A DNA stretch of 64,000 bases from Streptomyces thinghirensis (GTDB lineage Bacteria > Actinomycetota > Actinomycetia > Streptomycetales > Streptomycetaceae): NCBI GenBank assembly GCA_021502835.1, contig JAKFGP010000040.1, positions 1-64,000 of the forward strand, in the 5' to 3' direction. The position numbers were made by a program, and so were the translations under genes. The notes under the pieces are model-generated. The model was not told the origin of the DNA. It worked only from the letters and a program-made list of their open reading frames with translations, and made no database searches. This document shows positions 49,178-61,361 of the stretch, in pieces (the first letter of the stretch is position 1; each line of letters begins with the position of its first letter).

Positions 49178-49300
49178 CGTGTCGTCGGCAGCCTGTCCAT
49201 GGCTGTCATCCCCCTCAGTCCACCCTCAACCGTCAATTGCTGCCATAAGATCGCACAAGAGTCGCACATCTGTGCTCGGTGTTCGGGGAGGGGAGGCGCG

Positions 49301-51095
49301 GTGCCCGAGGAACGGGACGAGGAACTGCACGAACCGATCGTGCTGTCGGTCGTCATTCCGATGTACAACGAGGAAGAGGTCCTGCCCGCGCTGGTCAGCA
49401 GGCTGCGGCCGGTCCCGACGGAGCTGGGCGTCCCCCACGAGGTCGTCGCGGTGGACGACGGCAGCGGAGACCGTACGGCGGGAACTGCTCGCCGCCTTCC
49501 GGCTGGGCTGGCCGGAACTGCGCGTGGTCGCGCTGCGGCGCAACTCCGGCCACCAGGCCGCACTCACCGCCGGCCTGGACCGGGCTTCCGGGGCCTACGT
49601 GGTGAGCTTGGACGCCGACCTCCAGGACCCGCCGGAGAAGATCCCCGACATGCTGGCGCTGGCCCGCGCGGAGGGGCTCGACATCGTGTACGGCGTCCGC
49701 GCCGACCGCAGCAGCGACACCGGGTTCAAGCGCTGGAGCGCGGGCCTCTACTACCGCCTCATGCGGCGCCTGGCGGGCCCGTCGGTCCCCGCGCAGGCGG
49801 GCGACTTCCGGCTGCTCAGCCGGGCCGCGGTGGACGCCCTGAAGGCCCTGCCGGACCAGCAGCGGGTCTACCGGCTCCTCGTGCCCTGGCTGGGCTTCCC
49901 GAGCGGGCAGGTGACGTACGAGCGCGCTCCGCGCACCGCGGGCCGCACCGAGTATCCGCTGGGCCGGATGATCCGCCTCGCGGTGGACAGCGTCACCGGC
50001 TTCTCCGCGGCCCCGCTGCGCATCGCCACCTGGCTGGGCGCCGGCGCTTTCGTGGTCTGCCTGGCGCCGCTCGTCCCACACCCTCACCGCCTTCGCGCTG
50101 GGCCGCACGGTGCCGGGGATGGACGTCGTTCTTCACGGGCATCGTCTTCATCGGCGCCGTGCAGCTGATCTGCGTCGGCCTGCTCGGCGAGTACGTCGGC
50201 CGCATATACACGGCCGTACAGAACCGACCCACGTACTTCGTCCGCGACGACACGGCCCACCCAGGGGCCACGGACGCCTCGCCCGACGCGACGCCGGGCG
50301 GGACGCCCGACCGGCGGCCGGAGCACGCCCCTGGCGCCTCGGGTGGGACGTCCAGTGCGCGGTCCGAGTCGGTCCGCGCGGGCTCGGGTGGGATGTCCGG
50401 CCGGCGGCCGGAGCACGCCCCTGGCGCCTCGGGTGGGACGTCCAGTGCGCGGTCCGAGTCGGTCCGCGCGGGCTCAGGTGGGATGTCCGGCCGGCGGCCG
50501 GAGCACGCCCCTGGCGCCTCGGGTGGGACGTCCAGTGCGCGGTCCGAGTCGACCCAGGCGGCCTCGGGTGGGACGTCCGGTCGGCGGTCGGAGCAGGCGC
50601 CCGGCGCCACGGGTGCGACGTCCGGTCGGAGGCCCGAGTCGGTCACCGGCGCTGCGGGTGAGGCCCCCGACCCGCGGTGCGAGCCGGTCCCCGGTGCTTC
50701 GGGTGGTGCGGCTGACGCGCAGCCCGAGTCGGTCACCGGCGCGTCGGACGGCGCCTCCGACTCGCGGTCCCGGGCCCGCCCCCGGCGCCACCGAGAAGTC
50801 GGCGTCGACGGGTGCCGGGCCGGCCGTCGGCGGTCCGGACGGCGCCGACGGCCTCACGGCCAAAGCGTCCGCACGCGGCGCCGCCGCCCGCCCGCCGGTT
50901 CCTCGGGAGGCCCCCGGCCGCCCCGGCGGACGGGGCGCGCGTTCCGGTGCCGCGGGTCTGAGGCACGAGGCGGTGGCGTCCGCGTTCCGGCGCCCGGCCC
51001 GGTGCGGGACGGGGCGCCGCCCTGCCGTGACCGGTGCGGCCAGTGGCGGAGCCCGCAGGGCGGAGGGCCCGCGTGGCGGAGGGCCCGCGCGGTGA
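49301..51095 (+). CDS. GT2 glycosyltransferase (dolichol/polyprenyl-phosphate type) with repeat tail
   Basis: The catalytic domain reads EPIVLSVVIPMYNEEEVLPA, VVAVDDGSGD, LRRNSGHQAALTAGLDRASG and YVVSLDADLQDPPEKIPDML, the last with the DxD-type acid pair. VYRLLVPWLGFPSGQVTYER leads to two C-terminal membrane helices (FTGIVFIGAVQLICVGLLGE and one before it), ending GEYVGRIYTAVQNRPTYFVR. This fits enzymes that put a sugar on polyprenyl phosphate. Beyond residue 310 is a disordered tail with a 30-residue repeat (see 50311-50660). GTG at 49301 with GGGGAGGGGAGG. Breaks near 49470, 50085 and 50780. The tail end at 51095 is a guess from the frame that stays rich in coding bias. Confidence 0.82.
50311..50660 (+). 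repeat. 90-bp in-frame tandem repeat in the GT2 tail
   Basis: Near-identical units start at 50311, 50401 and 50491, with a diverged fourth at 50581. Each 90-bp unit encodes 30 residues beginning RRPEHAPGASGGTSSARSES and ending in a GSGGMSG-like block. The period is a multiple of three and the frame is kept, so copy number can change without breaking the gene. Confidence 0.92.
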
Positions 51096-51429
51096 AGGGG
51101 CGCGGCGGAGGCCCGCGCGGGATCCTGGTGGCGCCGGCGGAGCCCCGCGCCGAATGGGCGAAAACCGGGATGAGCCGGGCGCCGCTGCTGGTCTCGCCCA
51201 TTTGTTTTGACCGCAGCGAATGCGATAGGTACGCTCAGACCTTGTGCCTGGGGTGTGCCCTGGCCCTCGTGCGTGCCTTCAACCGCAGTGAGGGTCGTGA
51301 CCGGCCACCGCAATCCGCGCTTTCCTCCGCCTCGCGGCAGGGGTTCGCGGCTTCGACACACCCGACCGCGTGGGTCGGAGAACGTTCCAGGTTAGCTTCA
51401 CCATTCGGCACACAGAAACCGGAGAAGTA
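51096..51429 (+). promoter_or_regulatory. rpsL operon promoter and leader
   Basis: TTGACC at 51207-51212 and TACGCT at 51230-51235 are spaced by exactly 17 bases, a good vegetative promoter about 195 bases before the rpsL start. The leader contains no gene I can support. The upstream part (51096-51200) is low-complexity GC-rich DNA. Confidence 0.7.
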
Positions 51430-51801
51430 GTGCCTACGATCCAGCAGCTGGTCCGGAAGGGCCGGCAGGACAAGGTCGAGAAGAACAAGACGCCCGCACT
51501 CGAGGGTTCGCCCCAGCGTCGCGGCGTCTGCACGCGTGTGTTCACGACCACCCCGAAGAAGCCGAACTCGGCCCTGCGTAAGGTCGCGCGTGTGCGTCTG
51601 ACCAGCGGGATCGAAGTCACCGCTTACATTCCGGGTGAGGGCACAACCTGCAGGAGCACTCCATCGTGCTCGTGCGCGGCGGCCGTGTGAAGGACCTGCC
51701 GGGTGTTCGCTACAAGATCATCCGCGGTTCGCTTGACACCCAGGGTGTGAAGAACCGCAAGCAGGCCCTGCAGCCGCTACGGCGCCAAGAAGGAGAAGTA
51801 A
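51430..51801 (+). CDS. rpsL: 30S ribosomal protein S12
   Basis: This is a decoding-centre protein of about 123 residues. [40 protein letters not shown] (the streptomycin-site lysine in TPKKPNS is unchanged) and [20 protein letters not shown] (the second resistance-site lysine in VKDLPG is also wild type) are present. GTG at 51430 with GGAGAAG. One C is missing at 51641-51645, where GGCCAC of the family reads GGCAC, and a second break lies near 51775. TAA at 51799-51801, three bases before rpsG. Confidence 0.96.
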
Positions 51802-51803
51802 GA

Positions 51804-52275
<472 letters not shown>

Positions 52276-52312
52276 TCGCTACCCACATCGAGACCGAGAA
52301 GACTGAAGCCTT

Positions 52313-54444
52313 ATGGCTACCACTTCACTTGACCTGGCCAAGGTCCGCAACATCGGGATCATGGCCCACATCGACGCGGGCAAGACGACCACCACCGAGC
52401 GGATCCTGTTCTACACGGGCGTGTCGTACAAGATCGGTGAGGTCCACGACGGCGCCGCCACGATGGACTGGATGGAGCAGGAGCAGGAGCGTGGCATCAC
52501 GATCACGTCTGCTGCGACCACCTGTCACTGGCCGCTCGAGGACAACGACTACACGATCAACATCATCGACACCCCCGGGCACGTCGACTTCACCGTTGAG
52601 GTGGAGCGCTCCCTGCGTGTGCTCGACGGTGCCGTGACCGTGTTCGACGGTGTCGCCGGTGTCGAGCCGCAGTCCGAGACGGTGTGGCGTCAGGCCGACC
52701 GTTACGGCGTGCCGCGTATCTGCTTCGTGAACAAGCTGGACCGTACCGGCGCCGAGTTCCACCGCTGCGTGGAGATGATCTCGGACCGCCTGGGCGCCCA
52801 GCCGCTCGTCATGCAGCTCCCGATCGGCGCCGAGGCCGACTTCAAGGGCGTCGTGGACCTGGTCCGCATGAAGGCGCTCGTGTGGTCCGCCGAGGCCGCC
52901 AAGGGCGAGATGTACGACACCGTCGACATCCCGGCCACGCACGCCGAGGCCGCCGAGGAGTGGCGCGGCAAGCTGGTCGAGGGCGTCGCGGAGAACGACG
53001 AAGAGATCATGGAGCTGTTCCTGGAGGGCCAGGAGCCCACCGAGGAGCAGCTGTACGCCGCGATCCGTCGCATCACCATCGCGTCCGGCAAGTCCGACGA
53101 CACCACGGTCACCCCGGTGTTCTGCGGTACCGCGTTCAAGAACAAGGGCGTCCAGCCCCTGCTCGACGCGGTCGTGCGCTACCTGCCGACCCCGCTCGAC
53201 GTCGAGAGCATCGAGGGCCACGACGTCAAGGACCCCGAGGTCGTCGTCAAGCGCAAGCCGTCCGAGGACGAGCCGCCGGCCGCGCTCGCCTTCAAGATCA
53301 TGGAGCGACCCGCACCTCGGCAAGCTCACCTTCGTCCGGGTCTACTCGGGCCGCCTGGTGTCCGGCACCGCGGTGCTGAACCCCGTCAAGGGCAAGAAGG
53401 AGCGCATCGGCAAGATCTACCGCATGCACGCCAACAAGCGTGAGGAGATCGAGTCGGTGGGAGCCGGTGACATCGTCGCCGTCATGGGCCTGAAGCAGAC
53501 CACCACCGGTGAGACGCTGTCCGACGACAAGAACCCGGTGATCCTGGAGTCCATGGACTTCCCGGCGCCGGTCATCGAGGTCGCCATCGAGCCCAAGTCG
53601 AAGGGCGACCAGGAGAAGCTCGGCGTCGCGATCCAGCGCCTGGCCGAGGAGGACCCCCCTTCCAGGTCCACTCCGACGAGGAGACCGGCCAGACCATCAT
53701 CGGTGGTATGGGTGAGCGGCACCTCGAGGTGCTGGTCGACCGTATGCGCCGTGAGTTCCGGGTCGAGGCCAACGTCGGCAAGCTCCCAGGTCGCGTACCG
53801 TGAGACGATCCGCAAGGCCGTCGAGCGCTGGACTACACCCACAAGAAGCAGACCGGTGGTACCGGTCCAGTTCGCCAAGGTGCAGATCGCGATCCAGCCG
53901 ATCGAGGGTGGCGACACCTCGTACGAGTTCGTGAACAAGGTGACCGGTGGCCGTATCCCGAAGGAGTACATCCCTTCGGTGGACGCCGGCGCCCAGGAGG
54001 CCATGCAGTTCGGCATCCTGGCCGGCTACGAAGTGACGGGCGTCCAGCGTCACGCCTCTCATCGACGGCGGCTACCACGAGGTCGACTCCTCCGAGCTGG
54101 CGTTCAAGATCGCCGGTTCGCAGGCCTTCAAGGAGGCCGCGCGCAAGGCTTCGCCGGTTCTCATGGAGCCGATGATGTCCGTCGAGGTCACCACGCCCGA
54201 GGACTACATGGGTGAGGTCATCGGCGACATCAACTCCCGCCGTGGTCAGATCCAGGCCATGGAGGAGCGGGCCGGTGCCCGTGTCGTGAAGGGCCTCGTG
54301 CCCCTCTCGGAGATGTTCGGCTACGTCGGCGACCTCCGCAGCAAGACGTCGGGTCGCGCAAGCTACTCGATGCAGTTCGACTCCTACGCCGAGGTTCCCC
54401 GGAACGTCGCCGAGGAGATCATCGCGAAGGCCAAGGGCGAGTAA
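52313..54444 (+). CDS. fusA: Elongation factor G
   Basis: This is the translocation GTPase, about 709 residues. G-motifs are [20 protein letters not shown] (P-loop), [20 protein letters not shown] (G3) and [15 protein letters not shown] (G4). Domain II shows FKIMERPAP where the family reads a DPHLGKL motif after a break near 53305. Domain IV and V end with [20 protein letters not shown] and [20 protein letters not shown] at 52313. The first kilobase is clean; breaks lie near 53305, 53655, 53787, 53830, 53862 and 54052. Confidence 0.97.
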
Positions 54445-54505
54445 CGGACTACTCCGTTTAACGGACCCCGTTCTCACGCTTTAGGCTTGACCCCGGAGCC
54501 TGCAT

Positions 54506-54539
54506 GGGGCATTCCGCCGTGAACCCGGCGGAATGCCCC
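54506..54539 (+). terminator. Hairpin between fusA and tuf
   Basis: A 14-bp perfect stem GGGGCATTCCGCCG / CGGCGGAATGCCCC with a six-base loop, about 60 bases after fusA. It may end part of the fusA transcript; tuf, 78 bases on, probably also has its own promoter. Confidence 0.75.
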
Positions 54540-54617
54540 CGGCACCCGGGCTTTCCAGCAAAGATCACCTGGCGCCGATGAGTAAGGCGTACAGAACCAC
54601 TCCACAGGAGGACCCCA

Positions 54618-55811
<1,194 letters not shown>

Positions 55812-55864
55812 GCTCCGCTTGCTTGTCGGTCGACTGACCTGACATGGGCTGATGCCTGAACAGA

Positions 55865-55896
55865 GGGGCCCGTACGACTTCGGTCGTACGGGCCCC
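55865..55896 (+). terminator. Terminator after tuf with TTCG tetraloop
   Basis: GGGGCCCGTACGAC and GTCGTACGGGCCCC form a 14-bp perfect stem closed by TTCG, followed by CTTG. It ends the rpsL-rpsG-fusA-tuf block. Confidence 0.9.
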
Positions 55897-56041
55897 CTTG
55901 CGATGCCCGGCTTGCCGTGGTCACTTCCGTGCGCCGGGTTTCTCGGCTTCTCCCGCCGTACGCGGCAGTTCTGTCACGACTTCCCCACAGCGGTGCACTC
56001 CTCCGCCACGCGACGCCACCATTGATCGTCTGATCGTCGAA

Positions 56042-56095
56042 AGCCCCAGCCCCAGCCCCAGCCCCAGCCCCAGCCCCAGCCCCAGCCCCAGCCCC
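56042..56095. repeat. AGCCCC hexanucleotide repeat, nine units
   Basis: Nine perfect AGCCCC units in a row (56042-56095) in the otherwise gene-free stretch 55812-56120, 25 bases before the start of the next gene. Beyond the tuf terminator I see nothing else here. On the minus strand the repeat would read as alternating Gly-Leu/Gly-Trp codons, but no gene supports that. Confidence 0.95.
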
Positions 56096-56120
56096 CGCGT
56101 CGCCACCTGGAAGTGAGTCC

Positions 56121-57334
56121 GTGAGTACCGTTCCGCCTCCCGACCGCCCCGACGACGAGTCGGCCTCTTCCCTGTCCGACGAGCAGCTGGCGGCGTTCCT
56201 GCGGGAGGCCGCCGAGGGTGGCGGCACCTCCGCGCCCAAGGAACCCTCCGCGCGGGCGCGGATGGTGGCCCGGCGGTTGCGGGGAGGAGGACGAGGCGGG
56301 GCAACGTGCGCACCCCGGCGGCGGTCGTGGTGGCCGGAAGGGGAAGGCCCAGGGGCCGCCGCCCGCCACCCCGCCGGGATGGCGTACGGGCCCGGCATCG
56401 CACGAGGGGGAGGGGCGGCGGCTCGCGCCGGCGTCGCCTGGGCGTGGGCGCCGGCGTGGTGGCGCTGGTGGCACTCGCGGTCGCCGCCGTACGGCCCTCG
56501 CTGGTGCTGGACCGGCTGCCGGGCGGGGACGGCGGCTCCGAACAGGCGTTGGCGGCCGAGACCGCGCGACCGACCGGCGCCCCGGGCGAACCCGCTCGGT
56601 CCGGGCGGGCCACGCGCGAGCATCCCTTCCGCGGCTCGCCGGCCGAGCGGTGGGCCGAGGGCGCCGACGCCATCGAGATACCGGAGGTGAAGGCACTCGC
56701 CGGCATGAGCGAGGAGGACGTGGCGTTCGCGCTGCGCCGCACCAAGGAGCTGCTGGTCGCCGCCAACCTCGACCCCGGCGTACTGCGCGGGGAACGGCCG
56801 GACAAGGCGCTGGCCGTCCTCGACCCGAAGCAGCCGGAGCTGCTGCCCAAGCTGCGCCGGTCGCTGCGCGCACCGGACGAGGAGCACGACCCGCTCAAGC
56901 TCTTCACCCGCTTCGACCCGGAGGAGACCCGCCTGGTCGGCGACGTGGTCAAGGTCCGCGGCCGCATGACGTTGGCCGCGGGGAAGCCGGGCGTGGTGAA
57001 GGTGAACGCGGACTACACCTTCGTCTATCCGCTGGTGCGGGCGGAGGGAGGCGACGGGGAGGTGGCGCGCACGATCGTCCGCCGCGTGCTCACCCTGACG
57101 CTGAACGACCCGGCCAGGTGGGACGTGACCGAGGGCAAGCTCCTGCTGGAGAAGTACTTCACGGAGCACGGCAACACCGCCTGTGACGTCCACGACGGCT
57201 ATCTGCACCCCGGGTTCGCCGACGACGGTCCCAGCGGTGAGCGGCCGACCGGGCCTCTGACGGACCCCTACGACCGCAGTCAGCCCCTCACCGGGTCCGA
57301 GTCGGAGGACTGCGGGCGGGTCACCCGCACCTGA
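56121..57334 (+). CDS. Single-pass membrane protein of unknown function
   Basis: Not recognised as a named family. About 400 residues: N-terminal cytoplasmic part STVPPPDRPDDESASSLSDE QLAAFLREAAEGG with an acidic/serine-rich lead, then Arg-rich sequence, one membrane helix (LGVGAGVVALVALAVAAVRP) and a large extracellular part. The latter has AEGADAIEIPEVKALAGMSE, AFALRRTKELLVAANLDPGV and VKVNADYTFVYPLVRAEGG, and a cysteine pair near the C-terminus (NTACDVHDGYL and ESEDCGRVTRT) that could form a disulphide. GTG at 56121. At least two breaks between 56285 and 56440. Its layout resembles membrane-anchored regulators, but I infer no function. Confidence 0.75.
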
Positions 57335-57367
57335 CCCGAACGCCTCCCGCGTACCCGACGACGTGAC

Positions 57368-57404
57368 CGGGCCCGGGTGCTCTCCCACTGCGCACCCGGG
57401 CCCG
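57368..57404. terminator. Bidirectional terminator between convergent genes
   Basis: CGGGCCCGGGTGC and GCACCCGGGCCCG form a 13-bp perfect stem with an 11-base loop, between the membrane protein and the protease gene, which converge. Confidence 0.85.
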
Positions 57405-57468
57405 TCCCGTCGTCCCCGTGGGACACCCCCGCGGGTCGTCCCGGGGGCCGCCGTCCCCCGTGGGTCCC

Positions 57469-58852
57469 TCAGCCGCTCCAGATCCGCTGCCACAGCGCCG
57501 GAACGTTCGACGGCTCCCAGCCCTGCTGGGCCTGGTGGCCCCTGGAGGCAGCGGTAGGTGGCGCCGCCGTACGTCACGGTGTCGCCCGGCTGGTAGACGG
57601 TGCCGGCCGCCCAGGTGCCGCCCTCACCCGGCGGGGGGCTCCTCGCGGGCCGCCGTCGTCGGTCGTCTTCAGGGTGAGGCCGTAGTTCTGGAGCAGCGGG
57701 TTGATCGGCTGGTAGAACGTCGTACCGCCGCTGCGGCAGTTGCCCGAGCCGCCCGAGGTGACGCCCTGCGCCTGGCTGCCCGAGATGTATGAGCCACCCG
57801 AGTCGCCGGGCTCGGCGCACACCGTGGTGCGGGTGACGCCGCTGATGGTGCCCTCGGGGTAGGTCACGCTGGTGTTGTGCTGCTGGATGGTGCCGCAGTG
57901 CCAGCCGGTGGTGGAACCGGAGCGGCACACCGACGCGCCGACCGGCGCCTGGGTGGACCCGGTGACCTGGACGTTCTGGCCTCCGGCGCCGCTGACGTAC
58001 GGAGTCGCGGTCCACTGGGAGTTGGTCGCCACCCACGCCATGTCACGCCCGGGGAAGATCGACCCCTGGAAGGTGCCCTGGGCCACCCGGTTGGCGCCGC
58101 TCGTGCTCGCCCCGGTCCGCCCGCAGTGACCGGCGGTGGCGAAGCCCTGCTGACTGCCCTTGGTGACGGGGAAGCCGATCGAGCAGCGCCCGCTGTTGTT
58201 GATGTAGTACGCCTCACCGCCCCGCAGGTCGTAGAACGGCCGGGGCTGCTCGGCCGACGTCTCGACCCGGGCGAGCCGGGCGTCGACACCGGCCGCGTCG
58301 AGGAGCGTGCGCGCCGCGGACGGGCGTACGGCCTGCACGGTGACGGTGTTCGTCCGCACGTCGACGTACCGGACCGGCGCGTCGGTGGTGTTCCGGTCGG
58401 CGGCGGCCCGGTCCAGCCGGGTCTTGGCCGCGTCGAGGTCGGCGAGGGAGTGGCGTACGACCTTCGCCACGGCGCCCTCGGCCTCGATCGTCGCGGCGTC
58501 GCCCGCGTCCGTCGTCGCCACGGTCAGCGTGCCGGACTCGGCGCCCCCGCACCCACGCGCCCGCGAAGTCGCCGCCGAGCGCGGCACGCAGCCGGCCCGC
58601 CGTGGCGCCCGCGTCGGCCTCGTTGACGAGACGGCGTTCGGCCTGCTCCCGGTCGAGGCCGAGGTCGCGCTGCATGGCCCGGAGCAGGGCGGGCGGCGCG
58701 GCGTCGGCACGGAGGCTCTCGGCGGCGGTGGGGGCGGGGTCGGAGGGTGCCGTCCCGGCGCTCGCGGAGCCGCTGAGCCCGGCCACGAGCAGGGCGGCCG
58801 TCGCGGCGACGGCGGCACCCATGGCTCTGGTGTGTCGGTGTCGGTGGGGCAT
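57469..58852 (-). CDS. Secreted S1 serine protease (streptogrisin C-like) with chitin-binding domain
   Basis: This is a preproenzyme of about 460 residues. Signal peptide MGAAVAATAALLVAGLSGSA SASA-type after an Arg/His-rich start; an alpha-lytic-type pro-region (RAMQRDLGLDREQAERRLVN); the mature protease with catalytic His in GFATAGHCGRTGAS, Asp in PGRDMAWVATN and Ser in CAEPGDSGGSYISGSQ; then a linker and a C-terminal CBM5/12-like domain (WAAGTVYQPGDTVTYGGATY to LWQRIWSG). The domain set and length match streptogrisin C. ATG at 58850-58852; TGA at 57469-57471. Breaks near 58550, 57640 and 57540. Probably degrades proteins while bound to chitin. Confidence 0.9.
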
Positions 58853-58999
58853 GGGGGATCTCCTCGGTCTCGGTGGGGAGGTGCCGAAACCGTAGGGAGG
58901 GACGACCGGCGGCCATAAGACGTCGGCCGGCCCTCTCCCCGGCGTTATGGAAGGCGGGCGAGGGAAGCGGAGGGAAGCGAGGGGCGGGTGACGGGTTGA

Positions 59000-59950
59000 T
59001 CAGGGCACGCGGTGCGCCGCCATCCACTCCGTGTAGCTGTCACTGCTCGCCGCCACCCCCGCGTGCGCCATGCGCGCCTGCGCCAGCACGGTCGCGGCGG
59101 TGTCCTGCCGCTGCGTCACGGCGTGCCAGCCGAGCAGATGCCGCCAGGCCAGCGGCGTGCCGGTGAGCGGCCGGGTGACGATGCCGGGCGTGGTCGGGAA
59201 CGTCGCCCGGCAAGCCCGACCGCCCGCCCCACCTGCACCAGGTGCACCAGGGACGCGGTGTCGGTCTCGTACATGCGGCGGGGGGTGAACCCGGCGCGGG
59301 CGCACGACGCGGAGAAGCAGTCGCCGAAGCAGCCGTCGCCGGGTACGCAGGCCCACTCCTCGCGCGCCAGCTCGGTCAGGTCCACCTCCGGCCGGGGTGG
59401 GCGAGCGGATGACCGACGGGCATCATCACGAACACCGGGTCGACCGCGACCTCCCGCCAGGACCAGCCCCTCGGCACCGGGCGGGGCGGCGGAACCGCAG
59501 GTCCCGGCGAGCGCGAAGTCCAGGCGCCCCCTCGGCGAGTTGCTCGGCCAGCTCCCCGCTCGGACCAGGAGGTGCAGGTCGTCATCCGGGCCTCGGGCGC
59601 CACATCGGCCAGCCGGTCGACCAGAGCACCCAGCACGGGCCGTGCGTACCGCCCAGCCGAAGCCGCTCGGCGGTACGCGGCGCCCGCGCGAACCGGGCCG
59701 CCTCCTGCTGCAACTCGGTCACCGCGGGTAGCACGATCCGGCTGCGCTCCAGCACCAGCTCGCCCAGCGCGGTGGCCCGCACGCCGTGCCGACCGCGCAC
59801 GAACAGCGCACCGCCCAGAGCCCTTTCGATCCGCTTGAGCTGTGCGCTCAGCGCGGGTTGCGCTAGCCCGAGAGCCGTAGCCGCCCTGGTGAGGCTCCCG
59901 GCGTCGGCGATGGCCCGTACCGTCTTGAGATGCCGCAACTCCAGCTCCAT
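59000..59950 (-). CDS. LysR-family transcriptional regulator
   Basis: This is a regulator of about 315 residues. The winged helix-turn-helix is MELELRHLKTVRAIADAGSL and TRAATALGLAQPALSAQLKR followed by IERALGGALFVRGRHGVRAT. The effector domain continues through several breaks with PVFVMMPVGHPLAHP, LTELAREEWACVPGDGCFGD and ETDTASLVHLVQVGRAVGLA, ending SYTEWMAAHRVP. ATG at 59948-59950, TGA at 59000-59002. Breaks near 59640, 59540, 59470, 59395 and 59208. It has no divergent partner close by; the protease gene downstream on the same strand is a possible but unproven target. Confidence 0.9.
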
Positions 59951-60134
59951 GAGGGGAGCTTGCGACGAGGGAGGGGCGGGGGCAAGAGGGTCGGTCCGGA
60001 CCTGTAACGGTGAGGCCCCCTGCCAGGGGGTCGGCTCCAGGCGCGTACTGCCTTCGACACCTCGTCGCGCGTCCCTGGGCGGGCCCCTGCACCTCCGGCA
60101 GGCGACCCAGTGCGACGGCGGCGAGCGCGGCCCC

Positions 60135-61117
60135 TCAGAGCGTCCGGGGTCCTGGGGGCGGGGGAACCGGTTCGTGTCCGTGGTCGGCCTGCGTACTCAC
60201 GCGAACATCGACGAGTTTCGCTGCCCCGCAGTCGCGGCAGCGATCCTCCGTTTCGGGGGCGCGGAAGCCGCGGTCGCAGCCCTCGCAGTTCCGGAGCTGG
60301 TGCCGGAGTGGTGGGGGGCAGCCGTCGGGGCGCGGAACGGGGCCGGGGGCGGCAGTCGGTCGGTGAGGCGGTGGGCCAGGAGGGCGGCCGGTCGGCGGAG
60401 CGGCTCGTCCGGCAGATCGGCGGTCAGGGCTTGGCGTACGGCGGTGGAGCCGATGTCCCGTTCCAGCCAGGTGGCGACGCCGGGCGCCAGGTGCGCGGTC
60501 TCGGCGGCGGAGAGCAGCAGCCGGGAGTCGTGTCGCCGCCGGCCGGTGAGGAGGTCGGTGGCCGCCTGGAGAGAAGGGGCCTTGCTGCTGGGCTGCGGTA
60601 CGGCGGGGAGGGCCTTGCGGGCGCGCGTGCGTGTGCCGTGCGGCGGCCGGGGCTGGGGCGTTCGCTCCACTGCCGGTCGGAGCTGCCTGGCCGGCTGGTC
60701 GGAACACCCGGTGTCGGCTGCCTCACGCCGGTGCGTCGGCTGGTTGCAGGAGACCGTGCGGGTGACGATGCGGCCGGTGGGCGTGCGTACGACTTCGCGG
60801 CGCAGGTAGCCGTAGGTTTCCAGCTCGCGCAAAGCGGCGGCGACCCGGGTCGGGCCCTGGGGAAGCGGGCGGTGAGGGACTTGATGTCGACGCCCGTGCC
60901 CGTGGGCAGCGACTGGATGTGACAGCCGAGGCCGATGGCCAGGAGCAGACAGCTCCTTGTGCTGCAGGCCAGGTGGTTGCCGATCACCACGAAGCGGGTG
61001 GTGTGGCGGGTGTTCTCGTGAATGACGCCGCCGCTGACGTGGTGACGCGTACAGGTCGGATTGGCGGCAGGGGCTGACTGGGCGCGCAAGGGGCGCGCTA
61101 GGGTTTTGGGTATCCAT
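60135..61117 (-). CDS. Winged-helix DNA-binding protein with C-terminal zinc ribbon
   Basis: This is a protein of about 325 residues of a type common in Streptomyces. The N-terminal part RFVVIGNHLA, LAIGLGCHIQSLPTGTGVDI and RVAAALRELETYGYLRREVV followed by RTPTGRIVTRTVSCNQP is a MarR/GntR-like winged helix. A long proline-rich linker and a helical block (TAHLAPGVATWLERDIGSTA, VRQALTADLPDEPLRRPAAL) follow. After a break near 60300 the end reads LRNCEGCDRGFRAPETEDRC and RDCGAAKLVDV, a four-cysteine zinc ribbon. ATG at 61115-61117 with GGAAGAAG; TGA at 60135-60137. Role: presumed transcription factor. Confidence 0.8.
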
Positions 61118-61361
61118 CGGGAAGCTGCTTCTTCCTTGGTGGTCCAGGCCCTCGCACTGGGATTGCCGTCCCGGCGGGGGGCCGATGTCTTTCTTCGGTT
61201 GTTTGCGCTGAGCGTAGGGGAGTTGAGGGTTCGAAAATCCAGCTGAGCCGGTGATGTTCACCCGCCCGGGTGATTACGCGCCTCCGGGCGGAAAGGTGGG
61301 GCTTGGTCGGGTTCTTTCTCCCCGAGTTCTTTCATTGGTAGACGCCGACGGCACCGGAACC

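Noticed and set aside
50311..50660. CRISPR array or mobile repeat in the glycosyltransferase region
   Set aside because: The 90-bp period is in frame, adjacent and coding, without spacers.
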